A DNA stretch of 64,000 nucleotides from Clostridium sp. LS (GTDB taxonomy: Bacteria; Bacillota; Clostridia; Clostridiales; Clostridiaceae): positions 62,001-126,000 of the forward strand of contig NZ_AUUU01000013.1 in assembly GCF_002760435.1 (NCBI RefSeq), written 5' to 3'. The notes beneath the pieces were generated by a model. It had not been told where the DNA came from and made no database searches. It saw nothing but the letters and a program-made list of their open reading frames with translations. Below, in pieces: positions 22,617 to 31,346 of the stretch; within the stretch, counting starts at the first letter, position 1, and the number at the start of each line of letters is the position of its first letter. Both the position numbers and the translations under genes were made by a program.

Positions 22617-23147
22617 ATGAAATCAATACCTAATTGCATATCAGCCAGTAGAATAATTTTCTCTTTTGCTCTTATTTTGGTTAAACCATTGAGTGTAGAT
22701 TTTTATATAATATATATCATTTGTGGATTTAGTGATATCATGGATGGACTTATTGCTAGAAAAACTGGTACAACAAGTAAAGTTGGAGCAAAACTTGATT
22801 CTATAGCTGATATGATTATGATTGGTATATTATTGTTTTTGCTTTATCCGATTATAAATCCCAAAATTGAAATTATTATTTGGGTTATTTTAATTGGCAT
22901 TATTAGACTAATAGGGATTAGTGTGGCTCTAAAAAAATATAAGACATTTGCAAGTATTCATACCTATGGAAATAAAATCACTGGTATGATTTTATTCATA
23001 TTTCCAATTTTATTTCCATATATTCATACAAGTATTTTAATTTATATAATTTGCGTTGTGGCAAGCGCATCAGCAATTGAGGAATTAATTATTCAGCTGA
23101 CATCATGTGAGCTGAAATTGAATAGACAAAGTATATTCAAGAAATAA
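22617..23147 (+). CDS. CDP-alcohol phosphatidyltransferase
   Basis: A 176-residue membrane enzyme with about five helices and a complete signature, DGLIAR-x8-G-x3-D-x3-D (DIMDGLIARKT... KLDSIAD). The family joins CDP-diacylglycerol to an alcohol such as glycerol-3-phosphate, inositol or serine; the acceptor cannot be read here, although small relatives of this type are often called PgsA-like. The start at ATG 22617 follows AGGGGTGATG; an in-frame ATG at 22548 lacks a ribosome site. It is a single gene between accessory genes. Confidence 0.85.
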   Translation: MKSIPNCISASRIIFSFALILVKPLSVDFYIIYIICGFSDIMDGLIARKTGTTSKVGAKLDSIADMIMIGILLFLLYPIINPKIEIIIWVILIGIIRLIGISVALKKYKTFASIHTYGNKITGMILFIFPILFPYIHTSILIYIICVVASASAIEELIIQLTSCELKLNRQSIFKK

Positions 23148-23197
23148 GTATAAGCTATTACTTAAATCATATATATTCCTCTTTCTTACTAAATGAT

Positions 23198-23554
23198 TTA
23201 TTTAAAAGGAGAAATAGCTACTTCTCCAGTACCGAGCACTACCCCAATATCTCCTTCGTGAAGAGTTCCTAGTTTTAAAATTTCATCCGTTTCATCTAAG
23301 TGTATAAATTGCATAAGCTTACCGCTACTATCAACTGTTATTAAAGTAGCAGTAGTATTTGGATTTACAAGTTTAGCATTGACTCTATACCCATCAAATA
23401 AAGAAAGTGAATAGATACCTTGTTTATAAGTAGTTGAAATAGGGAATATTTGTTGTTCCGAAACTTCAGCAATCGGAGATGGTTGTATTTCTGAAATTAT
23501 AGTAAAGGTGAATACATATATTAAAAATACCATTAAAAGTTTCTTTGTTTTCAT
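23198..23554 (-). CDS. Small secreted protein of unknown function
   Basis: A 118-residue protein with a clear N-terminal signal or anchor (MKTKKLLMVFLIYVFTFTII) and an exported remainder without cysteines or a known domain. The C-terminal half (LHEGDIGVVLGTGEVAISPFK) has the look of a small beta-rich domain. GGAGG precedes the ATG at good spacing. It is convergent with the phosphatidyltransferase gene. I do not recognise the family. Confidence 0.6.
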   Translation of the reverse strand: MKTKKLLMVFLIYVFTFTIISEIQPSPIAEVSEQQIFPISTTYKQGIYSLSLFDGYRVNAKLVNPNTTATLITVDSSGKLMQFIHLDETDEILKLGTLHEGDIGVVLGTGEVAISPFK

Positions 23555-23715
23555 AACACATACCTCCGTTTATTATTATTTTGCTTTTTTATCAAAATAT
23601 ACACTCCATGAACAGATAAATTATTAAAACTGTGATTAGTTAATATCAACATAATATTTTAGAAGTATAGCTTTAGGTATAGTAATTTGTCATATTTTTT
23701 ATACGCAGTTCTACT

Positions 23716-26212
23716 GTGCGACAAGAAGTCGCTAAATAATAGCGTTTCCATAGGAAACTATGCTAGTCATTGAGCACATTCCCGCTCAAAACTGCGTTTC
23801 GAGTAATTGAAATGTGGGTTGCATGAGAGTTAAATGCCTAATGTAGAACATAGTCACATTGAACTACAGGGTTAGGGAAAGAATGAGAATGTGTAAACAG
23901 TTGTTGAACCTTTGTAATTTTCGTAATGCGTAAATAGGCCAAAGTGACTGATAGGCTTATATTATGGATAGGAAAGGGTGAATAGTAGTTCAACCATGTA
24001 ATGACCCATATATCCATCGGAATATAGAAGGACACTTAACTCATTCGTATCTATTATTAGTGGAACTTGGTAAGCCCTATGTGCTCCTTTACTAGGTAGG
24101 ACAATCGCAAGAAAGTCACAATGTGCAGAGGGTATGGGAGTGTGGAGAAAGCGAACGCCGACAGGACGAAAGTCCAGAGAAATAAATAACTCGTTGGATA
24201 GGAGTTCAAAATTTGCTCTAACTTGAAAGAGTGCAGACTTCCACATGGTCGTCAACATGATAAAAAAAACGGAAAGTAATTAATTTAAAATGAGGAGTTT
24301 AGTTATGGAAACTTATATAAAATTTAATAAGTCGGCTACTGCTCCACAGGTTTACGATTGGAACTCTATTAACTGGAGGAAAATCTATAAGTATGTGAAG
24401 AAATTGCGACAACGGATTTTTCATGCCGAACAGTTAGGACAAAAAAGGAAAGTCAGAAAACTTCAAAGATTAATGATTAGAAGTAAAGCGAATTTACTTC
24501 TTTCGATTAAAAGGGTAACTCAAATAAACAAGGGTAAACGAACCGCTGGAATTGATAAGATGATAATAATTAATGATAATGAAAGAATTAAACTATACAA
24601 TCTAATTAAAAATTATAACGTTAAATCTATAAAAGTCAAACCAGCAAAAAGAACTTACATACCTAAGAAGAATGGGAGATTAAGACCATTAGGGATACCA
24701 ATAATCAAAGATAGGATATATCAAAATATTGTTAAAAATGCACTGGAACCACAATGGGAAAGTAGATTCGAATCTATTTCTTATGGCTTCAGACCGAAAC
24801 GAAGTGCACAAGATGCAAGACAGCAACTTTTTATCAAACTTCGTGCCGGAACGAAAAGGCAATGGATATTTGAAGGAGATTTCAAAGGGTGTTTTGACAA
24901 TCTAAATCATGAGTACATAATATCATGTTTAGACAAGTTCCCATGCAAAGAAACCATTTTAGAATGGCTTAAAGCTGGATATATCGATAATGATGTATTT
25001 AATGAGACAATAGCCGGAACGCCTCAAGGCGGAATAATATCACCATTACTTGCAAATATAGCATTGCATGGAATGGAGGAAGAATTAGGGGTAAGTTATA
25101 AGCACAGTACAAATGGATATTACTTAGAACCGAATTCCATAGGAATAGTGAAATATGCTGATGACTTTATAATACTATGCAAAACTGAAAAAGATGCTAA
25201 ATCAATGTATGAGAAATTAAAGCCCTATTTAGAAAAGAGAGGTTTGACTTTAGCTGATGATAAAACTAAAGTTACTCATATAAATGAAGGTTTTGATTTT
25301 CTTAGTTTTAATGTAAAGAAATATAAAACAATGCGAGGAACGATATTATTGATTAAGCCATCCAAGGCAAGTATTAAAAAGGCAAAACAAAAAATCAAAG
25401 AAGTATTTGATAGATACAAGGGTAATCCGGTTGGAGTTATTATAACTAAACTAAACCCAATCATAAGAGGTATAGGAAACTACTGGTCAAGCTTTGTATC
25501 AAAAGAAGCATTTAAAAAGATAGACTATTACATATGGATTAAAGTAAGAAAATATCTGAAGTTCATGCACCCTAAAAAACCGTGGAAATGGATTATTAAA
25601 AAATATTTCAGCAATGATATACATGGCGTAAGCACTGCAAAATGGTTATTAACAGATAAAAGCATGAAAAATTGCCAACTGATGAAAATGCAATGGATAC
25701 CTATAATAAGACATCAATTGATTAAATATAAGAATAGTCCGGATGATGGAACATTGAAAGAATACTTCATGAAAAGAGATGAAAAAGAATTTAGTAGAAA
25801 CAATATTTTGAGTAGGCAAAAATTAGCAAAAAAATGCAGACATCAATGTAGGATTTGCAATCAATCATTATTCAGCGAAGAAAATTTAAAAATCAATCAA
25901 ATCGTACCCAAGGTACTTGGCGGAAAGGATGTTTACAGAAACTTTGAGATATTACATGAAAGTTGTCATGCCCAACATCAAAAATTATTGAAAAAATATG
26001 GTGGAAACAAACAACTTAGTAAAATCAAGAAATTTTTTAAGGATAGACAGATAGAGCCATCAAGTAAAGAAGGTATGAAATTGATGAGAGAACAATTTAA
26101 GCGTTTTGAATATAACTGTTAGGATAAATGATGGCTTGAGCCGTATGTGGTGAAAGTCACAAGTACGGTTCTTAGGGGGGAAAGAAACCGAGAGGTTTCC
26201 GACCTACCCGAC
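23716..26212 (+). mobile_element. Complete group II intron with RT/maturase
   Basis: A self-splicing retroelement of about 2.5 kb. The 5' end is the consensus GTGCG at 23716. Domain V (26138-26171) starts GAGCCGTATG, has a GAAA tetraloop and ends GTACGGTTC. Domain VI follows and ends CTACCCGAC, with the probable branch-point A at 26206, seven bases from the 3' end at 26212. A candidate EBS1 AGTAG (23984-23988) complements CTACT (23711-23715), the last five bases of the 5' exon. The encoded reverse transcriptase is intact, so the element may be active. It sits in intergenic DNA, within what looks like a copy of a dispersed repeat. Confidence 0.93.
24305..26122 (+). CDS. ltrA: Group II intron reverse transcriptase/maturase/HNH
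   Basis: A 605-residue intron-encoded protein. An N-terminal RT-0 region is followed by reverse-transcriptase blocks including FEGDFKGCFDNL, GTPQGGIISPLLANI and the catalytic YADD in VKYADDFIIL. Then come the maturase domain X (about 380-470) and a C-terminal HNH endonuclease with CRICN...C-type cysteines and NFEILHESCHAQHQK. The parts needed for splicing, target cleavage and reverse transcription are all present. GAGGAG at 24292-24297 supports ATG 24305; an upstream in-frame ATG at 24290 overlaps it. Confidence 0.95.
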   Translation: METYIKFNKSATAPQVYDWNSINWRKIYKYVKKLRQRIFHAEQLGQKRKVRKLQRLMIRSKANLLLSIKRVTQINKGKRTAGIDKMIIINDNERIKLYNLIKNYNVKSIKVKPAKRTYIPKKNGRLRPLGIPIIKDRIYQNIVKNALEPQWESRFESISYGFRPKRSAQDARQQLFIKLRAGTKRQWIFEGDFKGCFDNLNHEYIISCLDKFPCKETILEWLKAGYIDNDVFNETIAGTPQGGIISPLLANIALHGMEEELGVSYKHSTNGYYLEPNSIGIVKYADDFIILCKTEKDAKSMYEKLKPYLEKRGLTLADDKTKVTHINEGFDFLSFNVKKYKTMRGTILLIKPSKASIKKAKQKIKEVFDRYKGNPVGVIITKLNPIIRGIGNYWSSFVSKEAFKKIDYYIWIKVRKYLKFMHPKKPWKWIIKKYFSNDIHGVSTAKWLLTDKSMKNCQLMKMQWIPIIRHQLIKYKNSPDDGTLKEYFMKRDEKEFSRNNILSRQKLAKKCRHQCRICNQSLFSEENLKINQIVPKVLGGKDVYRNFEILHESCHAQHQKLLKKYGGNKQLSKIKKFFKDRQIEPSSKEGMKLMREQFKRFEYNC

Positions 26213-26260
26213 ATGGCTAGTAGTTTGTAGATTAGATGCAAAAATTCACAAAAGTGTTCT

Positions 26261-26303
26261 TTGAAAATTAACTAATGGGATGTTTACAATATATGCTATA
26301 ATT
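26261..26303 (+). promoter_or_regulatory. Repeated promoter element, copy 2
   Basis: Matches the 43-base element at 22099-22141 in 36 positions, with TTTACA starting 14 bases before the extended -10 TGCTATAAT (TATAAT at 26297-26302). It is just downstream of the group II intron and drives the first alpha/beta hydrolase gene. Confidence 0.65.
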
Positions 26304-26357
26304 TTATTATAATGGATGATGTTATAAATTAATAAAATGATAGGGGGAATACTTAAA

Positions 26358-27023
26358 ATGGATATTGAAAGACACTTCATTCAAGGTAATGGGTTTGAAA
26401 TACCAAGTATTATATTAAAACCAAAAAATTCAATAGGTTCAGCTGTTATTGTACATGGATACGGTGGTTGCAAAGAAGAACAACTTGGCTTAGCGTTGAG
26501 AGTAGCTGAAATCGGAATGACAACATGTGTCATAGATCTTAGAGGTCATGGGGAAAACGAACTTCCTTTAAATGAAAATGTACCTTTAGATGTTGAAACT
26601 GCAATTAAATACTGCCGTTGTTTTGGAAAAGTAGTTGCAATAGGTCATTCTTTGGGAGGACGTCTTTCACTTTTGAGTGGCGCAAATTATGTTATTGGTG
26701 TATCACCTGCATTAAATAAAACGTTTAGCAATCAAACAAAAGAAATATTAAAATCATTAAGAAGTTATAGAGTAACAGAAATAAATCCTAATATAAATTG
26801 GGATATTCTAAACAAACTTGCTGAATGGAAATATGATAGTAATAAGCATGTTCAAATTATTTTTGGTTCTCGTGATGTTCCAGATATAATATCTACATGC
26901 AATAAGTTAAAAGAAAAAGGAGTTCCAATAGTACAAATAGATAAGGCATTGCATAATGATATTTTTTTATTAAATGAGACTTTTGACAATATAGTTAATC
27001 AATTAAAAGAATGGTTTCAATAA
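26358..27023 (+). CDS. Alpha/beta hydrolase, paralogue 1
   Basis: A 221-residue soluble hydrolase. The nucleophile elbow is GHSLGG (Ser), with a likely catalytic Asp in FGSRD and His in ALHND; an oxyanion HGYGG loop and DLRGHGE segment are present. The second copy at 30690 shares these motifs and most of the N-terminal half, so the two are paralogues. Start ATG 26358 follows AGGGGG at 26341-26346; an in-frame ATG at 26337 lies upstream of this ribosome site. The substrate is unknown; ester or lactone hydrolysis is the family norm. Confidence 0.85.
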   Translation: MDIERHFIQGNGFEIPSIILKPKNSIGSAVIVHGYGGCKEEQLGLALRVAEIGMTTCVIDLRGHGENELPLNENVPLDVETAIKYCRCFGKVVAIGHSLGGRLSLLSGANYVIGVSPALNKTFSNQTKEILKSLRSYRVTEINPNINWDILNKLAEWKYDSNKHVQIIFGSRDVPDIISTCNKLKEKGVPIVQIDKALHNDIFLLNETFDNIVNQLKEWFQ

Positions 27024-27055
27024 AATAAATATTAGACTATAAAATTGCATATCAA

Positions 27056-27112
27056 GATTTGCGACTTTTTATTGCGAAATTCTAAAATGTTGAGTAGTTT
27101 GTAGATTTGGTG
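27056..27112 (+). repeat. Dispersed intergenic repeat, copy B
   Basis: Begins GATTTGCGACTTTTTATTG, similar to 22563-22600, and ends AGTAGTTTGTAGATTTGGTG. The right part matches the 3' exon next to the group II intron (AGTAGTTTGTAGATT identical at 26219-26233), and the left part resembles the 5' exon before 23715. The intron therefore seems to split a further copy of this repeat. Confidence 0.5.
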
Positions 27113-27219
27113 TAGTAGTTTTAACTTAAATTAATTACACTTTATTTGAAATATGTTATTTATGAGCTAATAATCACTTAAAAGAACTTCAATATTAATA
27201 AGTTAAAGGGGGATTCAAT

Positions 27220-28086
27220 ATGAAAAAGTTAGGAGTTTTATTGATTATAATTATATTAACATCAATGATTGGATTTGGATGTAGTAGAGCAAGTAATTTG
27301 TCTTCAGATGATACTTCAAGCAAACCTTCGACAGAATTAAAAGAAGGTAATGATTCAACTGAAAAAATAGTTGATGAGAACCTAGATAAGTATTTCGAGG
27401 GGTTTGATGGCTGTTTTGTTTTATTTGATCAAAAGAAAAATGAATATTCCATTTATAACAAAGAAAAAAGTGAAAAGCAAATTTCTCCTTGCTCGACGTT
27501 TAAAATCGTTAATTCCTTAATAGGACTTGAAACTAATGTTTTACAAGATGAGAATACCACCTTTAAATGGGATGGAACAAAATATCCAATCGATACGTGG
27601 AATAAAGACCAGACATTACAATCAGCAGTTTCAAATTCAGTTGTATGGTATTTTCAAGAGGTTGCATCAAAAGTTGGAGAAGAGAAAATGAAAAGTTATC
27701 TTGATAAATTAAACTATGGTAATAAGGATATATCTGGCGGCATAACAAAGTTTTGGTTGCAATCATCTTTGAAGATTTCTCCAAAGGAACAAGTTGATAT
27801 GTTAAGAGAATTATATAATAACAAGCTTCCTTTTTCAGATAAAAATATTAATGTTGTTAAAAAGGTTTTAATACTTTCAAACCAAGATGGTGTAATTTTT
27901 TCTGGTAAAACTGGTTCAGGTACCTTTGATAAGAAAGGCATAAATGGATGGTTTGTAGGTTATGTTGAACGAGATAATAATGTATTCTTTTTTGCAACCA
28001 ATATAGAAGGTAAAGATAATGCATCTGGTGCTAAAGCGCAACAGATAACTACGCAAATATTAAAAGATAAAAATATCTTATCATAG
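27220..28086 (+). CDS. bla: Class D beta-lactamase lipoprotein
   Basis: A 288-residue OXA-type serine beta-lactamase. The signal peptide ends in a lipobox (GFGC, Cys21), so the enzyme is probably tethered outside the membrane. All class D motifs are visible: STFK with the nucleophile Ser92, SVV in SNSVVWYF, YGN in LNYGNKD and KTG in SGKTGSG, plus the WLQSSLKISPKEQ omega-side segment. Gram-positive class D enzymes of this type are known from Bacillus and Clostridioides. No regulator of the BlaR type is present. It would hydrolyse penicillins; the spectrum cannot be read from sequence. Confidence 0.93.
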   Translation: MKKLGVLLIIIILTSMIGFGCSRASNLSSDDTSSKPSTELKEGNDSTEKIVDENLDKYFEGFDGCFVLFDQKKNEYSIYNKEKSEKQISPCSTFKIVNSLIGLETNVLQDENTTFKWDGTKYPIDTWNKDQTLQSAVSNSVVWYFQEVASKVGEEKMKSYLDKLNYGNKDISGGITKFWLQSSLKISPKEQVDMLRELYNNKLPFSDKNINVVKKVLILSNQDGVIFSGKTGSGTFDKKGINGWFVGYVERDNNVFFFATNIEGKDNASGAKAQQITTQILKDKNILS

Positions 28087-28163
28087 ATTTACAGACAGGG
28101 CATAAAACGAAAGGTTGCAATAACAGTTTTTTCAGCTTAGGGTTGAATGAAAACAAGAAATAT

Positions 28164-28192
28164 TTGACAATGGAACGTATGTTTGCTAAAAT
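28164..28192 (+). promoter_or_regulatory. Sigma-A promoter of alpha/beta hydrolase
   Basis: TTGACA (28164-28169) and TAAAAT (28187-28192) are separated by exactly 17 bases and lie 71 bases before the hydrolase start. Confidence 0.75.
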
Positions 28193-28262
28193 TATTTTGA
28201 AAGTATAATAATATATTTCATACTATCTATGAAGTTAAATATAAATAGTTAGGAGAATAAGA

Positions 28263-29033
28263 ATGTCAATTATTAAAGTAAATGGAATAAATTTAAACGT
28301 TGAAGTTCAAGGTTACGGACAACCTTTAATACTTATACATGGGCTTGGCTGCGATAATACTCAATGGGAGCGCGAAATAAAAAGACTTTCTAAAAATTTT
28401 AAAACTATTGCATTAGACTGTAGAGGGCATGGGAAATCAGATAAACCTACGAGTTATACATTAAATGATCATATTCAAGATATTTTATCTATAATGGATA
28501 CTTTTGAATTTTCAACTGTAAATCTTTATGGAGTTTCAATGGGAAGTTATATAGCTCAAGGTGTAGCAATCTCACAGCCTAATAGAGTAAAAAAGCTTAT
28601 TTTGACAGTTCCTAAGTCAAATGGATTAACATCATCAACTCAGAGGCTGATACAAGAGCATGAAGATGAATTAAAGAAATTAGATGAGCTAGAAAAATTA
28701 AAGTTTTTTTATAAGTTTATATCATATAATCCAGATGACATATTTTCAAAATACCCTAATATTCTCTCAAGTACATTGACCCCTGAACAAACTTCAGCAG
28801 CAAATAAAGCATTAGCTGGATTTGATTTTAGGAATAAATTACATTATATAAAGGCAAAAACGCTCGTTATAAGTGGCAAATATGATTGTTTGAATCCACC
28901 TTCTGAAGGAAAGTTATGTGCATCATTGATACCAAATGCAACCTTTATAGAGATGCAATATTCAGGTCATATACCTATGATTGAGGAACCAGAAAAATAT
29001 ATTAAAATTATTGAAAAATTTCTAAGTAAATAA
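28263..29033 (+). CDS. Alpha/beta hydrolase fold protein
   Basis: A 256-residue soluble hydrolase. HGLGCDNTQWE is the oxyanion loop, YGVSMGSYIAQ the nucleophile elbow (Ser), SGKYDCLNPPS carries the acid and QYSGHIPMIEEPE the catalytic His. The order and length match the 3-oxoadipate enol-lactonase/haloperoxidase-like group, but the substrate is unknown. It belongs to a different subfamily from the two paralogues at 26358 and 30690. AGGAG precedes the ATG. A TetR regulator gene with its own operator follows. Confidence 0.87.
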   Translation: MSIIKVNGINLNVEVQGYGQPLILIHGLGCDNTQWEREIKRLSKNFKTIALDCRGHGKSDKPTSYTLNDHIQDILSIMDTFEFSTVNLYGVSMGSYIAQGVAISQPNRVKKLILTVPKSNGLTSSTQRLIQEHEDELKKLDELEKLKFFYKFISYNPDDIFSKYPNILSSTLTPEQTSAANKALAGFDFRNKLHYIKAKTLVISGKYDCLNPPSEGKLCASLIPNATFIEMQYSGHIPMIEEPEKYIKIIEKFLSK

Positions 29034-29061
29034 ATAAGGAGTGAATAGAATATTATGAAAG

Positions 29062-29117
29062 TTATGGACTAATTGCTTTGGAAATGTTATAATAGTTTTG
29101 GACTAATCGTTCCAAAA
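29062..29117. promoter_or_regulatory. TetR promoter with operator
   Basis: An extended -10 (TGTTATAAT, 29086-29093) lies just before an inverted repeat at 29096-29117 with arms TTTTGGA and TCCAAAA around CTAATCGT. A related half-site, TTATGGACTAATTG, lies at 29062-29075 over the -35 area. The reverse complement of the 29096 site recurs at 29744-29765 before the nitroreductase gene, with 19 of 22 positions matching. Both genes are therefore likely controlled by the TetR protein. Confidence 0.75.
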
Positions 29118-29150
29118 ATGTCACAATTTATTTAAGAAGGTGGAAAACAA

Positions 29151-29732
29151 ATGGCAAGACCAAGAGAATTCAACAAAGAAGAAGCTTTGAAACAAGCTAT
29201 GAAAGTATTTTGGAGAAAAGGCTATGATAGTACTAGTGTTTCCGATTTAACTAAAGCCATGGGGATAAGTCGTTCAAGCATGTATGAAACTTTTATAGAT
29301 AAACAAAACTTATTTATTGAAACAATGAACTATTACTCTCAGTTAGTTGGTTCGAGAAGAACTGTTATTTTTAATACTGTCAAATCGGTAAAGCAAGGCG
29401 TGAAGGACTACCTTGATGAACGAATCAATATGGCTTTAGATGAAGAATATCCAGGAGGATGTTTTATCACCAATACTGCTACATCTCTTGAAACTGCTGA
29501 TGAGAGAGTTAAAACTGCAATTAAACTTAGTACAGAAAAAATAGAAAACGAATTTTTTGCTTTTCTGGAACTGGGAAAAACTAAAGGCGAAATTGGAGGA
29601 GACAAAGATACACGCGCCCTTGCAAGATTTCTCTTAGGATTGACAAGCGGAATTAATGTTGTTGCTCGGGTGCAAAAAAACCGTAAGGTATTGGAAGATA
29701 TGGTAAAATGCTCATTGGATATATTGGGGTAA
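29151..29732 (+). CDS. TetR-family transcriptional regulator
   Basis: A 193-residue repressor with an N-terminal TetR helix-turn-helix (about 10-55; VSDLTKAMGISRSSMYETF) and a C-terminal ligand-binding domain with a GGCFITNTA segment, typical of the group with TetR_C_16/YcdC-like ends. AAGGTGG precedes the ATG. Matching operators before this gene and before the nitroreductase gene suggest autoregulation and control of a reductive detoxification step. Confidence 0.9.
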   Translation: MARPREFNKEEALKQAMKVFWRKGYDSTSVSDLTKAMGISRSSMYETFIDKQNLFIETMNYYSQLVGSRRTVIFNTVKSVKQGVKDYLDERINMALDEEYPGGCFITNTATSLETADERVKTAIKLSTEKIENEFFAFLELGKTKGEIGGDKDTRALARFLLGLTSGINVVARVQKNRKVLEDMVKCSLDILG

Positions 29733-29743
29733 TTTTTTATACA

Positions 29744-29765
29744 TTATGGAATGATTGGTCCAAAA
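29744..29765. promoter_or_regulatory. Second TetR-type operator
   Basis: TTATGGAATGATTGGTCC plus AAAA matches the reverse complement of the site before the tetR gene in 19 of 22 positions. A TATAAT at 29772-29777 follows seven bases later, so repressor binding would block the nitroreductase promoter. Confidence 0.75.
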
Positions 29766-29796
29766 TTATTTTATAATCAAAAAAGGAGGTCTCTAG

Positions 29797-30589
29797 ATGA
29801 GTTTTCTTTATGTTGATAAAAAAGATGTAACAAGATGGAATATGTACTTTAGGTTGTCCGTATGGGGTTATCTATTTAAGTGAAAAGAGTGGGTATCCTA
29901 AGCAAGCAGATGATGCAGAAGAATGGTGTATGGCATGTGGTCATTGTGTTACCACATGTCCCACAGGAGCCTTGTCAATTTCAAAACTTTCTAAGGAAAA
30001 CTGTTCTGAAACTAAAGACGAATTAGATATTTCAAAGGATGCAGCATTGCAGTTTCTAAAGTCCCGGCGTTCAGTTCGAGCATATAAAGAAAAAGCTATA
30101 AACAATGATATTCTTTTTAAAGTTTTAGACACAACGCGATGGGCAGCTTCTGCTGGTAACTTTCATTCTGTTCACTGGTTGATGATTGAAGACACAAATG
30201 AAGCACGAAAATTGGCAGCTCTAGTTATAGAATACCTGCGAAAAGAGGAGCCGAATCATAAATTCATACGTGCATGGGAAGAAGGGCATGACATGGTTTT
30301 TCGAGGAGCACCACATATAGTTGTTGCTCATGCTTCAAAAGATAATCGTTATGCTGCAGTAGAATGTATCATAGCTACCACTTATATGGAATTGGCAGCT
30401 CATGCATTTGGACTTGGTGCGTGTTGGTCTAGTACTCTTCAGCGAGCTTTTAACGGTTCAATAGCTGTACGGGAATTTTTTGATCTTCCACTTGAACATA
30501 GTGTGTATGGTACTCTTATGATTGGATATCCAAAAGTTAAATATCGAATGATTCCTGAGCGCAGCCCAATTAATGTAAAGTGGAGATAA
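29797..30589 (+). pseudogene. Ferredoxin-nitroreductase, frameshifted near start
   Basis: An FMN nitroreductase with an N-terminal two-cluster ferredoxin domain. AAAAGGAGG and ATG 29797 start MSFLYVDKK, but the frame ends early at a TGA. The expected iron-sulfur segment DGICTLGCPYGVIYLSEKSG is present in another frame from about 29838 and continues through CMACGHCVTTCP into an intact nitroreductase domain (SRRSVRAYKE..., GLGACWSS). Two one-base losses in A-runs near 29820 and 29835 would restore one frame of about 264 residues. The longest start-to-stop frame begins at 29930 and lacks the first cluster. Confidence 0.8.
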
Positions 30590-30689
30590 GATTACTTTTA
30601 AGGAATAGCCTGCTAATTATTTATAACTTTTGAATTTAAGCTAATATAATCCACATCAAAATACGAAAATTTTATTGGGGGAATGTATA

Positions 30690-31346
30690 ATGAATATTAA
30701 CCGACAATTAATCCAGGGTAATGGGTTTACAGTTCCTAGTATTCTAATAACACCTTTAAATTCTATAGGTGCTGCAGTAATAATTCATGGAATTGGTAGT
30801 TGCAAAGAAGAACATCTTGGGTTTGCTTGGAGAATGGCAGAATCAGGATTTACTACTTGTGTTATTGACCTTCGTGGTCATGGTGAACATAAACTTGAAT
30901 TTGACGAAAATATTGTTTTAGATGTGGAGGCTGCAATTGAGTATTGCCGACGTTTCGGGAAGGTAGTTTCCATTGGTCATTCTTTAGGTGGGCGTCTTTC
31001 GCTCATATGCAATGCTGATTATTCTATTGGAATATCTCCTGCGATTTATAAAACTATATGCGATCAAACGATAGAAAACCTGAAAATATTTAGAAACCAT
31101 AGAATACGCCAGACTTTTTCTAATGTTGAGATCTTTAATAAAATTCCAATGTGGCAGGTAAGTGAAAATAAACCCACAATGATATTTTTTGGCTCACGCG
31201 ATTCCCAAGATATTTTATTGGCATGTGATAACTTAAAATCCACAAATGTATCGGCTATTAAAATAAACGGGGCATTACACAGCGATATTTTTTTACTTGA
31301 AGAAACTTTCGATAAGGTAATAAAGAAGTTGAAAAAATGGTTTTGA
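30690..31346 (+). CDS. Alpha/beta hydrolase, paralogue 2
   Basis: A 218-residue hydrolase with the same plan as the one at 26358: HGIGSCKEEHLG, DLRGHGEH, nucleophile GHSLGG, acid in FGSRD and histidine in ALHSD. Both begin with an N/D-I-x-R-x-x-IQGNGF pattern, pointing to a gene duplication. ATG 30690 is chosen because TTGGGGGAA at 30675-30683 is its ribosome site, not a start. It follows the frameshifted nitroreductase by 100 bases. The substrate is unknown. Confidence 0.85.
   Translation: MNINRQLIQGNGFTVPSILITPLNSIGAAVIIHGIGSCKEEHLGFAWRMAESGFTTCVIDLRGHGEHKLEFDENIVLDVEAAIEYCRRFGKVVSIGHSLGGRLSLICNADYSIGISPAIYKTICDQTIENLKIFRNHRIRQTFSNVEIFNKIPMWQVSENKPTMIFFGSRDSQDILLACDNLKSTNVSAIKINGALHSDIFLLEETFDKVIKKLKKWF

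Noticed and set aside
23838-24258. Reverse-strand frames of 65 and 98 codons in the 5' part of the group II intron.
   Set aside because: This DNA encodes the structured intron RNA; the frames have no ribosome site or family match.
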